In this document: positions 1 through 5,286 of the stretch, in pieces | Layout of the letters: each line of letters opens with the position of its first letter | Numbering within the stretch: the stretch's first letter is position 1 | Source of the DNA: an uncultured Alphaproteobacteria bacterium | GTDB lineage: Bacteria > Pseudomonadota > Alphaproteobacteria > Sphingomonadales > Sphingomonadaceae | NCBI GenBank assembly: GCA_903939555.1 | Contig: CAJAHV010000114.1 | Span: forward strand, 1 to 5,286 | Reading direction: 5' to 3' | Length of the DNA: 5,286 bases | Position numbers and translations under genes: made by a program | The notes under the pieces: model-generated | Told to the model about the DNA's origin: nothing | The model's input: the letters and a program-made list of their open reading frames with translations, nothing else | Databases searched by the model: none

Positions 1-2146
1 AATGCGTCGGGGCAAAGCTGTCGAAATCGCGCTGTGCCGCCCAGTCGATCAGGCCTGAAAGCGCCTGTGCCAGCGCGCCGTCGTTCATGTCCGATAGGCG
101 GCGGCTACCCGCCAGAGCCGGGGCAAGCCAGTCATCGAGGCGGGTGAGCAGGCCGGCATCCGACATATCCGGCAATTCGGTCATGCCCGCGCTGCGGGCA
201 AAGCCGATGCGGGCCCGCAGCGCCGTGGCGGCATCGCCCCATGGCAGCAGCGCAAGGCCATGCCGGCGTACGCCATCGAGCAGCGCCGCGCGGACCAGCG
301 CCGGGTCGGGCCGCTCGGTCGGTACCCGCGTCAGCGTGATCGCGCCGAGGCGGCGCTGGGTTTCGGCGGTGACGCTGCCGGTTGCGGCATCAAAGCCGAA
401 GACGGCGCGGCTTTCGATCCGGCCTTTGCACAGCCGTTCGACCGCCGCCGGGTCGAGCGCGGCGCCGAGCAGCAACCGCGCCCCCGCAGCGGCCCCGCTG
501 GCATCCCCCACGACCAGCCAGGCGGCGCTTGCCAGGCTGTCGTCGGGCGGCACGGTGACGGCGCGGCCATTGGCCATCAGATAGGGCGCGCCGGGGCCGC
601 CGCGTCGGCGCGCAACGCGATCGGGAAAGGCCAGCGCCAGCACTTCGGCGGCGGCATGGTCGGGCAGGGCGCGTGATGCGTTGCCGCCGCCCGCCGCGCG
701 GGCCCAGCGTTCGGCCAGTTGCCGTGCGGCTTCGGCGCGTGGTGAACGGTCGCGTGCCCATAGCCGCAGCCGGTCGTCGATGTCGCTGCTGCGTCCGCCC
801 AATCCGCGTTCCGACAACAGCACGGCGATCCGCGCCGCCAGCAGCCCTAGGCCCCGGGACGCGGCGGCGATCAGCATATGGCCGAGTTCGGGCGGCACCG
901 GCAGGGCGGCAACGGCTTCGCCATGCGGCGTCGGCCGGCCATCGGCCGCAAGAATGCCCGTCGCCTCGAGCCGCATCCGCGCATCGGCGAGCGCTGGCGC
1001 CGGGGGCGGATCGCGCCATTTGAGCTGCAACGGATCGGTTACCCCCCAGCGCGCGCATTCGAGCACCAGCCCGGCGAGATCGCTTTCGAGGATTTCGGGC
1101 GGATCGAACCGCGGTCGCCCGGCAGTTTCGCCGGCCTCCCATAGCCGGATCGCCACGCCCGGCGCAGTGCGTCCGGCCCGCCCGGCGCGCTGGGTGACTG
1201 CCGCCTGGCTGGCGCGTTCGGTGACCAGCCGCGACAGCCCGACGGCGCGGTCGAGCCGGGGCCGCCGGGCCAGTCCTGAATCGATGATGACGCGCACGCC
1301 GTCGATGGTGATCGAGGTTTCGGCAATCGACGTCGCCAGCACGACCTTGCGGCGGCCGGCCGGCGCGGGGCGGATCGCGGCGCGTTGGTCACCCGCATCG
1401 CGCGCGCCGTACAGGCGGTAGAGATCGACATCGCCGGGCAGGCGATCGGCCAGCCGTTCGGCAGTCCGTTCGATCTCGGCAGCGCCGGGCAGGAAGGCGA
1501 GGATCGAGCCCGGCTCGCTGGTCAGTGCGGCGCGGATAGCGGCGGCGACACTGTCCTCGATGCGCTGGCTGCTGTCGCGGCCGATGTGGCGCTGTTCGAC
1601 CGGGAACATCCGCCCCTGGCTTTCCAGCCGGACCAGCCCGGGCACCAACGCTTCATAGGCGGCGCCATCAAGCGTTGCCGACATCAGCAGCAGCCGCAAG
1701 TCGGGGCGCAGTGCCTCGCGTGCCTCGAGCACCAGTGCCAGCGCCAGATCGCTGTCGAGGCTGCGTTCATGGACTTCGTCGAACAGCACGGCGGCAATGC
1801 CGGGAAGCTCGGGATCGGCGACCAGCATGCGGGTGAAGATGCCTTCGGTAATCACATCGATGCGGGTGGTGGCCGAGGTGCGGCTGTCCATGCGGGTGCG
1901 ATAGCCGATGGTGGTGCCAAGCGGCGTGCCGCTGGTTTCGGCCATGCGCTCGGCAGCGGCGCGCGCGGCGAGGCGGCGCGGCGACAGCAGCAGGATCCGG
2001 CCGGTGCCCACCCAGGCTTCGCCGACCAGCGCCGGGGCAATCGCAGTGGTCTTGCCGGCTCCCGGCGGCGCGACCAGCGCCACGGGGGCATTGGCGGCAA
2101 GCGCGGCACGCAGCGCCGGCAGCACCTCCTCCACAGGCAGCGTCAT
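1..2146 (-). CDS. hrpB: ATP-dependent helicase HrpB (DEAH family), C-terminus beyond the window
   Basis: This is a superfamily 2 DEAH/RHA-type ATP-dependent helicase, probably cytoplasmic; the cellular role of HrpB is poorly defined in most bacteria. The gene starts at the ATG at 2146 and stays open to the left edge, giving 715 codons. The N-terminus has the Walker A motif PPGAGKTT (residues 27-34), the Walker B motif DEVH (123-126, in FDEVHERS), the SAT motif (156-158, in MSATLD) and motif VI QRAGRAGR (319-326). A helicase-associated (HA2-like) region should follow at about 350-440. The last visible residues, LIDWAAQRDFDSFAPTH, match the start of the HrpB-specific C-terminal domain. HrpB proteins are usually a little over 800 residues, so about 100 are missing on the left. 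The start overlaps the stop of the upstream amidohydrolase gene and I see no good ribosome binding site, so translation is probably coupled. The reading frame agrees at the start, middle and end, with no sign of a frameshift. Despite the name it is not a type III secretion component. Confidence 0.95.
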   Translation of the reverse strand, partial: MTLPVEEVLPALRAALAANAPVALVAPPGAGKTTAIAPALVGEAWVGTGRILLLSPRRLAARAAAERMAETSGTPLGTTIGYRTRMDSRTSATTRIDVITEGIFTRMLVADPELPGIAAVLFDEVHERSLDSDLALALVLEAREALRPDLRLLLMSATLDGAAYEALVPGLVRLESQGRMFPVEQRHIGRDSSQRIEDSVAAAIRAALTSEPGSILAFLPGAAEIERTAERLADRLPGDVDLYRLYGARDAGDQRAAIRPAPAGRRKVVLATSIAETSITIDGVRVIIDSGLARRPRLDRAVGLSRLVTERASQAAVTQRAGRAGRTAPGVAIRLWEAGETAGRPRFDPPEILESDLAGLVLECARWGVTDPLQLKWRDPPPAPALADARMRLEATGILAADGRPTPHGEAVAALPVPPELGHMLIAAASRGLGLLAARIAVLLSERGLGGRSSDIDDRLRLWARDRSPRAEAARQLAERWARAAGGGNASRALPDHAAAEVLALAFPDRVARRRGGPGAPYLMANGRAVTVPPDDSLASAAWLVVGDASGAAAGARLLLGAALDPAAVERLCKGRIESRAVFGFDAATGSVTAETQRRLGAITLTRVPTERPDPALVRAALLDGVRRHGLALLPWGDAATALRARIGFARSAGMTELPDMSDAGLLTRLDDWLAPALAGSRRLSDMNDGALAQALSGLIDWAAQRDFDSFAPTH

Positions 2147-2148
2147 CA
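2144..2148 (-). promoter_or_regulatory. TGATG stop/start overlap coupling the amidohydrolase gene to hrpB
   Basis: On the minus strand the TGA stop of the amidohydrolase (2148-2146) shares its A with the ATG of hrpB (2146-2144). The 25 or so bases upstream are a run of C-rich and G-rich codons without a purine-rich Shine-Dalgarno sequence. That arrangement is typical of translational coupling by ribosomes that terminate and restart in place. It supports co-transcription of the two genes and fixes the hrpB start. Confidence 0.7.
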
Positions 2149-3744
2149 GCCGGGGCAGCCGGGGACGGCGCGGCGCGGTAGCGGCCGGCCGGGCAGGGCA
2201 GTGCCCATGACCCCGTCGGATATGACCGGCACGCCATTGACGAGCAAGGTGGTGATCCCCACCGACAGCTCGCGCGGGCGGACATAATCGGCGCGGGGAG
2301 CATAGCGCGCCGGGTCGAACACCAGAATATCGGCGAAATAGCCCGGCCGCAGATAGCCGCGTTCGGCGATCTTCAACGTGTCGGCGGTGCGGCCGGTCGA
2401 TTGCCGGATGAAGGTGCCAAGCGAAATCACCCCGCGTTCGACGACATAACGGGCATATTTTTCGGGGAAAGTGGCATACATGCGCGGGTGGCCGGCGCTG
2501 CCGTCCGAGCCGGTTATCATCCAGGGCTGCTGCATCAGCAGGTCGATATCGGCATCGATCATGTTGAACGAGGCGATGCTGATGCCCTGCGGGTTGCTGC
2601 GGATGATGCGCAGCGCCGCGTCGATGGCATCGACCTGCCATTGCACGGCGAGTTCGGACAGGCGTTTGCCGGTCCAGGGTTGGCCGGCGCTGGTCATCAG
2701 GATGCTTTCGGCCCCGCCCCGGCGGCGCAGATTGTCGGCGATGCCGGCGCGCAGCCAGCCGGCCTGGGCCGGATCGTCGATCCGGGCGCGGATGGCGGGC
2801 AGGCCATCGGCCTGTGCCCGCTCGGGCAGCAGCGCCGAAATCAGGTTGGAGCCCGATGCAGCCCAGGGATATTGGTCGGCGGTGACGTCCTGGCCACGGG
2901 CGCGGGCGGCTTCGATGAGGGCGATGACCGCCGGTGCCTGGCCATGAACATCGACACCGAGCGCCTTGAGATGGGCGAAATGCACCGGCATGGCGGCGCT
3001 GGCACCGATGGCGATGGCCTCGGACACCGACGCCAGCAAGCCGATGCCATAGGAGGATTCATCGCGCTGATGGGTGTCGTAAAGCCCGCCACGCACCCCG
3101 GCTTCGCGGGCGAGCGCGATAACTTCATCGGTCTTGGCAAAGCTTTGCGGCGCATAGAACAGCCCGGCAGACAGGCCAAGCGCGCCGCCGCACATGGCAT
3201 TGGCGACCAGCGTGCGCATCTGCACCAGTTCATCGGCGGTCGGCGGGCGTGCGGCGGCGCCAAGGACGGCGCTGCGCACCGCGCCAAAGCCGACATAGCT
3301 CGCGATGTTGGGGCCGGTCGGTTGGCCGGCAAGGCGGGCGAACTGTGCCTGCACATCGGCCGCACCGCCGCCATCGATGCCGGTGACGATGGTGGTGACA
3401 CCCTGCGCCAGCCAGGGGGCGATGCGGCGCGTGGCCGGATCGGTGGCGCTGACCATGTCGCCGGGGTGGGTATGGGGATCGATGAAGCCCGGCGCAATGA
3501 TCTGTCCGCGGGCATCGATGCTGCGCTTTGCCACCACCCGGCCACGCGCCGACGGGCCGACAAAGACGATGCGATCGCCCTTGATCGCCACATCGCCGGT
3601 ATAGGCCGGGCGGTCGCTGCCATCGAACAGCATGCCGCCGCGGATGATCAGATCGGCAATGATCGGCCGTGCCGCCGCCGATACGGGCGCAACAGGGGCC
3701 ACCAACACTGTTGCCGCCACGAGCAGGCAACCGAAACCCTTCAT
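2146..3744 (-). CDS. Exported amidohydrolase of the N-acyl-D-amino-acid deacylase (D-aminoacylase) family
   Basis: This gene encodes a 532-residue metal-dependent amidohydrolase, probably periplasmic, of the family that hydrolyses N-acyl-D-amino acids. Residues 1-25 look like a signal peptide: lysine at 2, a hydrophobic stretch, then VSAAA with likely cleavage after residue 23 or 25. The mature part begins with the usual beta-sandwich entry (DLIIRGGMLFDG, 31-42). It continues with the metal-binding GFIDPHTH (histidines 91 and 93), YDTHQRDE (His225), HFAHLK (His258, Lys260) and GSDG (Asp414, the probable catalytic acid), followed by HPRMYATFPEKYARYV. The C-terminus has RGYLRPGYFADILVFDP and LVNGVPVI, closing the sandwich, and ends in the family-typical ALPGRPL. 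Length and motif order fit the family. The cysteine that binds metal in characterised D-aminoacylases is aspartate here (Asp124 in GIDGGG), so the substrate may differ. I chose the ATG at 3744 because it has an AGAGGA seven bases upstream and gives a signal peptide; an upstream ATG at 4062 would run antisense through trmL. hrpB follows with a 1-base overlap. Confidence 0.88.
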   Translation of the reverse strand: MKGFGCLLVAATVLVAPVAPVSAAARPIIADLIIRGGMLFDGSDRPAYTGDVAIKGDRIVFVGPSARGRVVAKRSIDARGQIIAPGFIDPHTHPGDMVSATDPATRRIAPWLAQGVTTIVTGIDGGGAADVQAQFARLAGQPTGPNIASYVGFGAVRSAVLGAAARPPTADELVQMRTLVANAMCGGALGLSAGLFYAPQSFAKTDEVIALAREAGVRGGLYDTHQRDESSYGIGLLASVSEAIAIGASAAMPVHFAHLKALGVDVHGQAPAVIALIEAARARGQDVTADQYPWAASGSNLISALLPERAQADGLPAIRARIDDPAQAGWLRAGIADNLRRRGGAESILMTSAGQPWTGKRLSELAVQWQVDAIDAALRIIRSNPQGISIASFNMIDADIDLLMQQPWMITGSDGSAGHPRMYATFPEKYARYVVERGVISLGTFIRQSTGRTADTLKIAERGYLRPGYFADILVFDPARYAPRADYVRPRELSVGITTLLVNGVPVISDGVMGTALPGRPLPRRAVPGCPG

Positions 3745-3751
3745 GCAAATG

Positions 3752-3757
3752 TCCTCT
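3752..3757 (-). promoter_or_regulatory. Ribosome binding site deciding the amidohydrolase start
   Basis: The minus strand reads AGAGGA, then seven bases, then the ATG at 3744. Spacing and sequence fit a Shine-Dalgarno site. It picks this ATG over the longer open frame from 4062, and the chosen start puts a signal peptide at the N-terminus. Confidence 0.75.
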
Positions 3758-3786
3758 TGCCCCGCTGCGCGCCGGGAGACCGTAGC

Positions 3787-3815
3787 GCGATGTCGTAATG
3801 AAAACACCCCGTCAA
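3787..3815 (-). promoter_or_regulatory. Possible promoter of the amidohydrolase-hrpB unit
   Basis: On the minus strand TTGACG (3815-3810) resembles a sigma-70 -35 box. It is followed after 17 bases by CATCGC (3792-3787), a poor -10 box. Transcription would begin near 3780 and leave a leader of about 36 bases before the ATG at 3744. The -35 match and position are reasonable; the -10 match is weak, as is common in GC-rich alphaproteobacteria. No equally good promoter is visible for trmL on the other strand. Confidence 0.25.
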
Positions 3816-3817
3816 AA

Positions 3818-3844
3818 GGCCGGCAACAGCGGGTGGAGGCCGGC
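3818..3844. repeat. GGCCGGC repeated twice, 20 bp apart, in the divergent spacer
   Basis: GGCCGGC occurs at 3818-3824 and 3838-3844, so the copies start 20 bp apart, about two helical turns. The inner GCCGGC is a palindrome, so the copies could also pair as a six-base stem with a 14-base loop in a trmL leader transcript. It could be a protein binding site, a leader hairpin, or chance in GC-rich DNA; nothing here decides. Confidence 0.3.
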
Positions 3845-3885
3845 TCAGGCTTGCATGGCCGGGGCTGCGGGGCCAAGGAAGCGCG

Positions 3886-4344
3886 ATGCGCATTGCTCTG
3901 TTCGAGCCTGAAATTGCCGGTAATGTCGGCGCCGTGTTGCGGCTTGGGGCCTGTTTCGGCGCGGCGGTGGACCTTGTCGAGCCGATGGGCTTTGCCTGGG
4001 ATGACCGCCGCGTGCGCCGGACGGCGATGGATTATATCGATCATGTCGCGGTGGCCCGCCATGCCGGCTTTGCCGCCTTTCGGCAGTCAATCGGGGCGCA
4101 AAGGCTGGTGTTGTTCACCACCAAGAGCCGGCAGTCGGCCTATGCCTTCGACTTCAGGCCCGATGATGTCCTGCTGTTCGGCAAGGAAAGCGCCGGCGTG
4201 CCTGCCGAAGTCGCCGCCGTGTGTGACGCGCGGCTGTGCATTCCGATGCGCCCGCAGGTGCGGTCGATGAACCTGGCCACCACGGTGGCACTCGCGCTTG
4301 GCGAAGCCTTGCGGCAAACCGGGACCTTGCCGGGTTCGCCTTGA
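3886..4344 (+). CDS. trmL: tRNA (cytidine(34)-2'-O)-methyltransferase TrmL
   Basis: This encodes a 152-residue SPOUT (TrmH-like) methyltransferase, the usual length for TrmL. Known TrmL enzymes use S-adenosylmethionine to methylate the 2'-OH of nucleotide 34, the wobble position, in tRNA-Leu isoacceptors. The three family motifs are present in order: EIAGNVGAVLR near the N-terminus (Asn13, Arg19), LLFGKESAGVP (96-106, with Glu101), and IPMRPQVRSMNLATTVALAL (119-138, with Arg126, Ser127 and Asn129), which forms the C-terminal knot that binds the cofactor. The protein has no additional RNA-binding domain, as expected of this minimal family. The ATG at 3886 is preceded by AAGGAA (3875-3880) at a 5-base spacing. 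It is transcribed away from the amidohydrolase-hrpB unit and towards the unknown gene at 4408-5016. GC is high (43 of 60 bases in row 4201-4260), like the genes to its left. Confidence 0.93.
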   Translation: MRIALFEPEIAGNVGAVLRLGACFGAAVDLVEPMGFAWDDRRVRRTAMDYIDHVAVARHAGFAAFRQSIGAQRLVLFTTKSRQSAYAFDFRPDDVLLFGKESAGVPAEVAAVCDARLCIPMRPQVRSMNLATTVALALGEALRQTGTLPGSP

Positions 4345-4349
4345 AATCT

Positions 4350-4375
4350 GCGCTTTAGCGCTTTCTTGTCGTTTT
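4350..4375 (+). terminator. Possible weak terminator after trmL
   Basis: Six bases after the trmL stop, GCGC TTTA GCGC (4350-4361) can form a 4-base GC stem, followed by a T-rich but interrupted stretch (TTTCTTGTCGTTTT, 4362-4375). Position and tail suit an intrinsic terminator, but the stem is short, so it may act weakly or not at all. Confidence 0.35.
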
Positions 4376-4376
4376 C

Positions 4377-4404
4377 ATTCCCGTCAATTCTTCAGATCGG
4401 GAAT
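4377..4404. repeat. Inverted repeat ATTCCCG/CGGGAAT between convergent genes
   Basis: ATTCCCG (4377-4383) and CGGGAAT (4398-4404) are perfect seven-base inverted copies with a 14-base loop. The element sits three bases beyond the TAA stop of the minus-strand gene at 4408-5016 and about 30 bases beyond trmL. Neither strand has a T-run directly after the stem, so it is not a classical intrinsic terminator. It may protect transcript ends or help terminate in both directions. Confidence 0.45.
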
Positions 4405-4407
4405 AGC

Positions 4408-5016
4408 TTAAGACCCTGTCCAGTTTGCCGGGACCACCTCAGCCGCTTTGTGTCCGATTTGTTTCCGCATCATCTCTACTAATTTACGCTCAGCTACCGC
4501 TCTGCTGGGTAACTGATCGACAATCTGCAGAACGTCGACGAGGGTCAGTTGCTCGTCTCGCTTCCGAATTTCTGACTGCAGTAAAGATGCACCCCGCGAT
4601 ATATCTGGGGTATCAAAGACGGTATGGGTCTTTGCATTTTCGAGGTCGGCAAGAGCGTCAATGAAGTTCCTCAACAGTGAGATCACGGGGTGATCGAATT
4701 TGATATCTAGATCAGCTTTACCAGAAGCAACCGAGCTCGTGGGGCGAGCCAACTGCTCTCTCAGCCCGTGATGAAAGGAGGTAAGCATCGCGATGACGTG
4801 CGGGCGGTTCAAAACTATTTTCGCGTCAGGCTCAGTACCTTCACCATACTGAGCAACCAAGGCATCCAGTGAAACGCAAAGTTGCCGCATCGCAAAGCCA
4901 TCTGCGATTAGTGCGGGAGAAAGGGGATGCACGCTCAGGTCCCGTTTCGGAGTATCAGCAGCCGATAAAGGCCCCTTTGTCTCTGATGATTGTTCTTTCG
5001 ACCCGTCAGCTACCAC
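4408..5016 (-). CDS. Hypothetical protein, GC-poor orphan beside tRNA-Ser
   Basis: I do not recognise this 202-residue protein. Residues 1-30 are polar and rich in Ser, Thr and Lys, probably disordered. The rest is hydrophilic and looks mostly helical, including FAMRQLCVSLDALVAQYG near 41-58, a central stretch (HPVISLLRNFIDALADLE) and a charged C-terminal part (AERKLVEMMRKQIG). There is no signal peptide, no transmembrane segment, a single cysteine and no catalytic motif I can name, so a soluble cytoplasmic protein is likely. The start is GTG at 5016, backed by AGGGAGG eight bases upstream; the frame stays open to 5103 but has no ATG there. The stop is TAA. Three 60-base rows inside it have 55%, 47% and 50% GC, against 72% in a row of trmL, and codon choice is much less GC-biased. 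It lies just downstream of a tRNA-Ser gene on the same strand. Composition and position suggest acquired DNA. A weak promoter-like pair, TTGCCC (5143-5138) and TAGCTT (5121-5116), 16 bases apart, lies upstream. Confidence 0.7.
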   Translation of the reverse strand: MVADGSKEQSSETKGPLSAADTPKRDLSVHPLSPALIADGFAMRQLCVSLDALVAQYGEGTEPDAKIVLNRPHVIAMLTSFHHGLREQLARPTSSVASGKADLDIKFDHPVISLLRNFIDALADLENAKTHTVFDTPDISRGASLLQSEIRKRDEQLTLVDVLQIVDQLPSRAVAERKLVEMMRKQIGHKAAEVVPANWTGS

Positions 5017-5024
5017 GCTGTCCG

Positions 5025-5031
5025 CCTCCCT
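5025..5031 (-). promoter_or_regulatory. Ribosome binding site deciding the GTG start at 5016
   Basis: The minus strand reads AGGGAGG, then eight bases, then GTG. The core GGAGG (5029-5025) is a strong Shine-Dalgarno match. It favours the GTG at 5016 over CTG at 5073, the only other candidate I noted in the open frame upstream. Confidence 0.65.
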
Positions 5032-5151
5032 CGCACAATAATCCGGAGGAGAGCGTGCCTCGTGTGCCCGCAGTTGCCAACCGCCATTGTTCGCGATCCA
5101 CCATCAGCGACCGGCAAGCTATCATGGGCTTTTTCGTGGGCAATGCGCTGA

Positions 5152-5175
5152 ATTTTCCAAAATATCTAGGAAAAT
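5152..5175. repeat. AT-rich inverted repeat downstream of the tRNA gene
   Basis: ATTTTCC (5152-5158) and GGAAAAT (5169-5175) are perfect inverted copies around a 10-base AT-rich loop, 10 bases beyond the CCA end of tRNA-Ser. In a transcript it would form a weak hairpin without a T-run after it, so it could be a poor terminator or processing signal. As DNA, a dyad of this kind next to a tRNA 3' end is also compatible with a recombinase or regulator site. The evidence is only the symmetry. Confidence 0.35.
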
Positions 5176-5185
5176 CAATACATAT

Positions 5186-5277
5186 TGGCGGAGTCGGAGG
5201 GATTCGAACCCTCGGATCCAGTTACCCAGATCGGCAGTTTAGCAAACTACTGGTTTCAGCCGCTCACCCACGACTCC
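5186..5277 (-). tRNA. tRNA-Ser (anticodon GCT)
   Basis: The minus strand folds into a complete 92-base class II tRNA with encoded CCA. The acceptor strands are GGAGTCG (from 5277) and CGACTCC, followed by discriminator G and CCA at 5188-5186. The D arm carries GGT and ACC around AGCGG-type loop bases. The anticodon stem GTAGT/ACTGC (one G-T pair) holds the loop TTGCTAA, giving anticodon GCT at 5243-5241. A long variable arm, typical of serine tRNAs, follows, then the T arm GAGGG TTCGAAT CCCTC. It reads the serine codons AGC and AGU. tRNA-Ser genes are frequent integration sites, and the DNA on its 3' side is GC-poor here. Confidence 0.96.
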
Positions 5278-5286
5278 GCGAAGGCG

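Noticed and set aside
1..2146. Reading hrpB as a type III secretion (Hrp) gene
   Set aside because: The sequence has DEAH helicase motifs throughout; the shared name with Hrp regulators and secretion proteins is coincidental, and no secretion genes are nearby.
1385..2287. A 300-codon open frame on the plus strand opposite hrpB
   Set aside because: It is antisense to the conserved helicase core, low in complexity (rich in Gly, Ala, Gln and Arg) and without any recognisable motif.
2401..3798. A 465-codon open frame on the plus strand opposite the amidohydrolase gene
   Set aside because: It is antisense to a gene with clear family motifs. Long opposite-strand frames are expected in DNA with strong GC bias at third codon positions, and its translation shows no domain.
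3745..4062. An N-terminal extension of the amidohydrolase to an ATG at 4062
   Set aside because: It would run antisense through trmL, bury the signal peptide about 106 residues into the protein, and ignore the good ribosome binding site at 3752-3757.
4345..4407. A second copy of the tRNA-Ser 3' end marking the far border of an integrated element
   Set aside because: I looked for the TGGCGGAGTCGG-type sequence near the trmL side and did not find it, so an intact element bounded within this window is not supported.
3886..5277. A functional link between trmL and the nearby tRNA-Ser gene
   Set aside because: Known TrmL substrates are tRNA-Leu species, the two genes are convergent in orientation, and a different gene lies between them.

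Overview
The window reads as chromosomal DNA of a GC-rich Gram-negative bacterium, most likely an alphaproteobacterium of the Sphingomonadales type. That placement is an inference from strong GC bias at third codon positions, the style of the HrpB and amidohydrolase proteins, and general gene content; no marker in the window fixes the taxon. Most of the window is ordinary core-genome material. I do not see a defence system, CRISPR array, transposase or biosynthetic cluster.

From left to right, positions 1-2146 (minus strand) hold most of hrpB, a DEAH-family ATP-dependent helicase whose last ~100 residues lie beyond the left edge. It is joined through a TGATG stop/start overlap to an upstream gene at 2146-3744 (minus), which encodes an exported amidohydrolase of the N-acyl-D-amino-acid deacylase (D-aminoacylase) family. 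The two genes look like one transcription unit read leftward. A 141-bp divergent spacer (3745-3885) separates it from trmL at 3886-4344 (plus), a small SPOUT methyltransferase that 2'-O-methylates the wobble nucleotide of certain tRNAs.

Beyond trmL the character of the DNA changes. A short spacer with two possible stem-loops (4345-4407) leads to a convergent gene at 4408-5016 (minus) encoding a 202-residue protein I do not recognise. Its base composition is about 50% GC in the rows I counted, against about 70% in trmL. It is followed by an AT-richer spacer and by a complete tRNA-Ser(GCT) gene at 5186-5277 (minus). The GC-poor orphan gene lies directly 3' of the tRNA gene, the usual side for integrative elements, so this end looks like the edge or remnant of acquired DNA. 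No integrase and no second copy of the tRNA 3' end is visible here.

The genes do not form one obvious pathway. hrpB, trmL and the tRNA gene all concern RNA, and the amidohydrolase is a probable periplasmic hydrolase of N-acylated D-amino acids or a related cyclic or linear amide. The points most worth a second look are the acquired-looking orphan gene beside the tRNA, the replacement of the family's metal-binding cysteine by aspartate in the amidohydrolase, and the tight coupling of that gene to hrpB.
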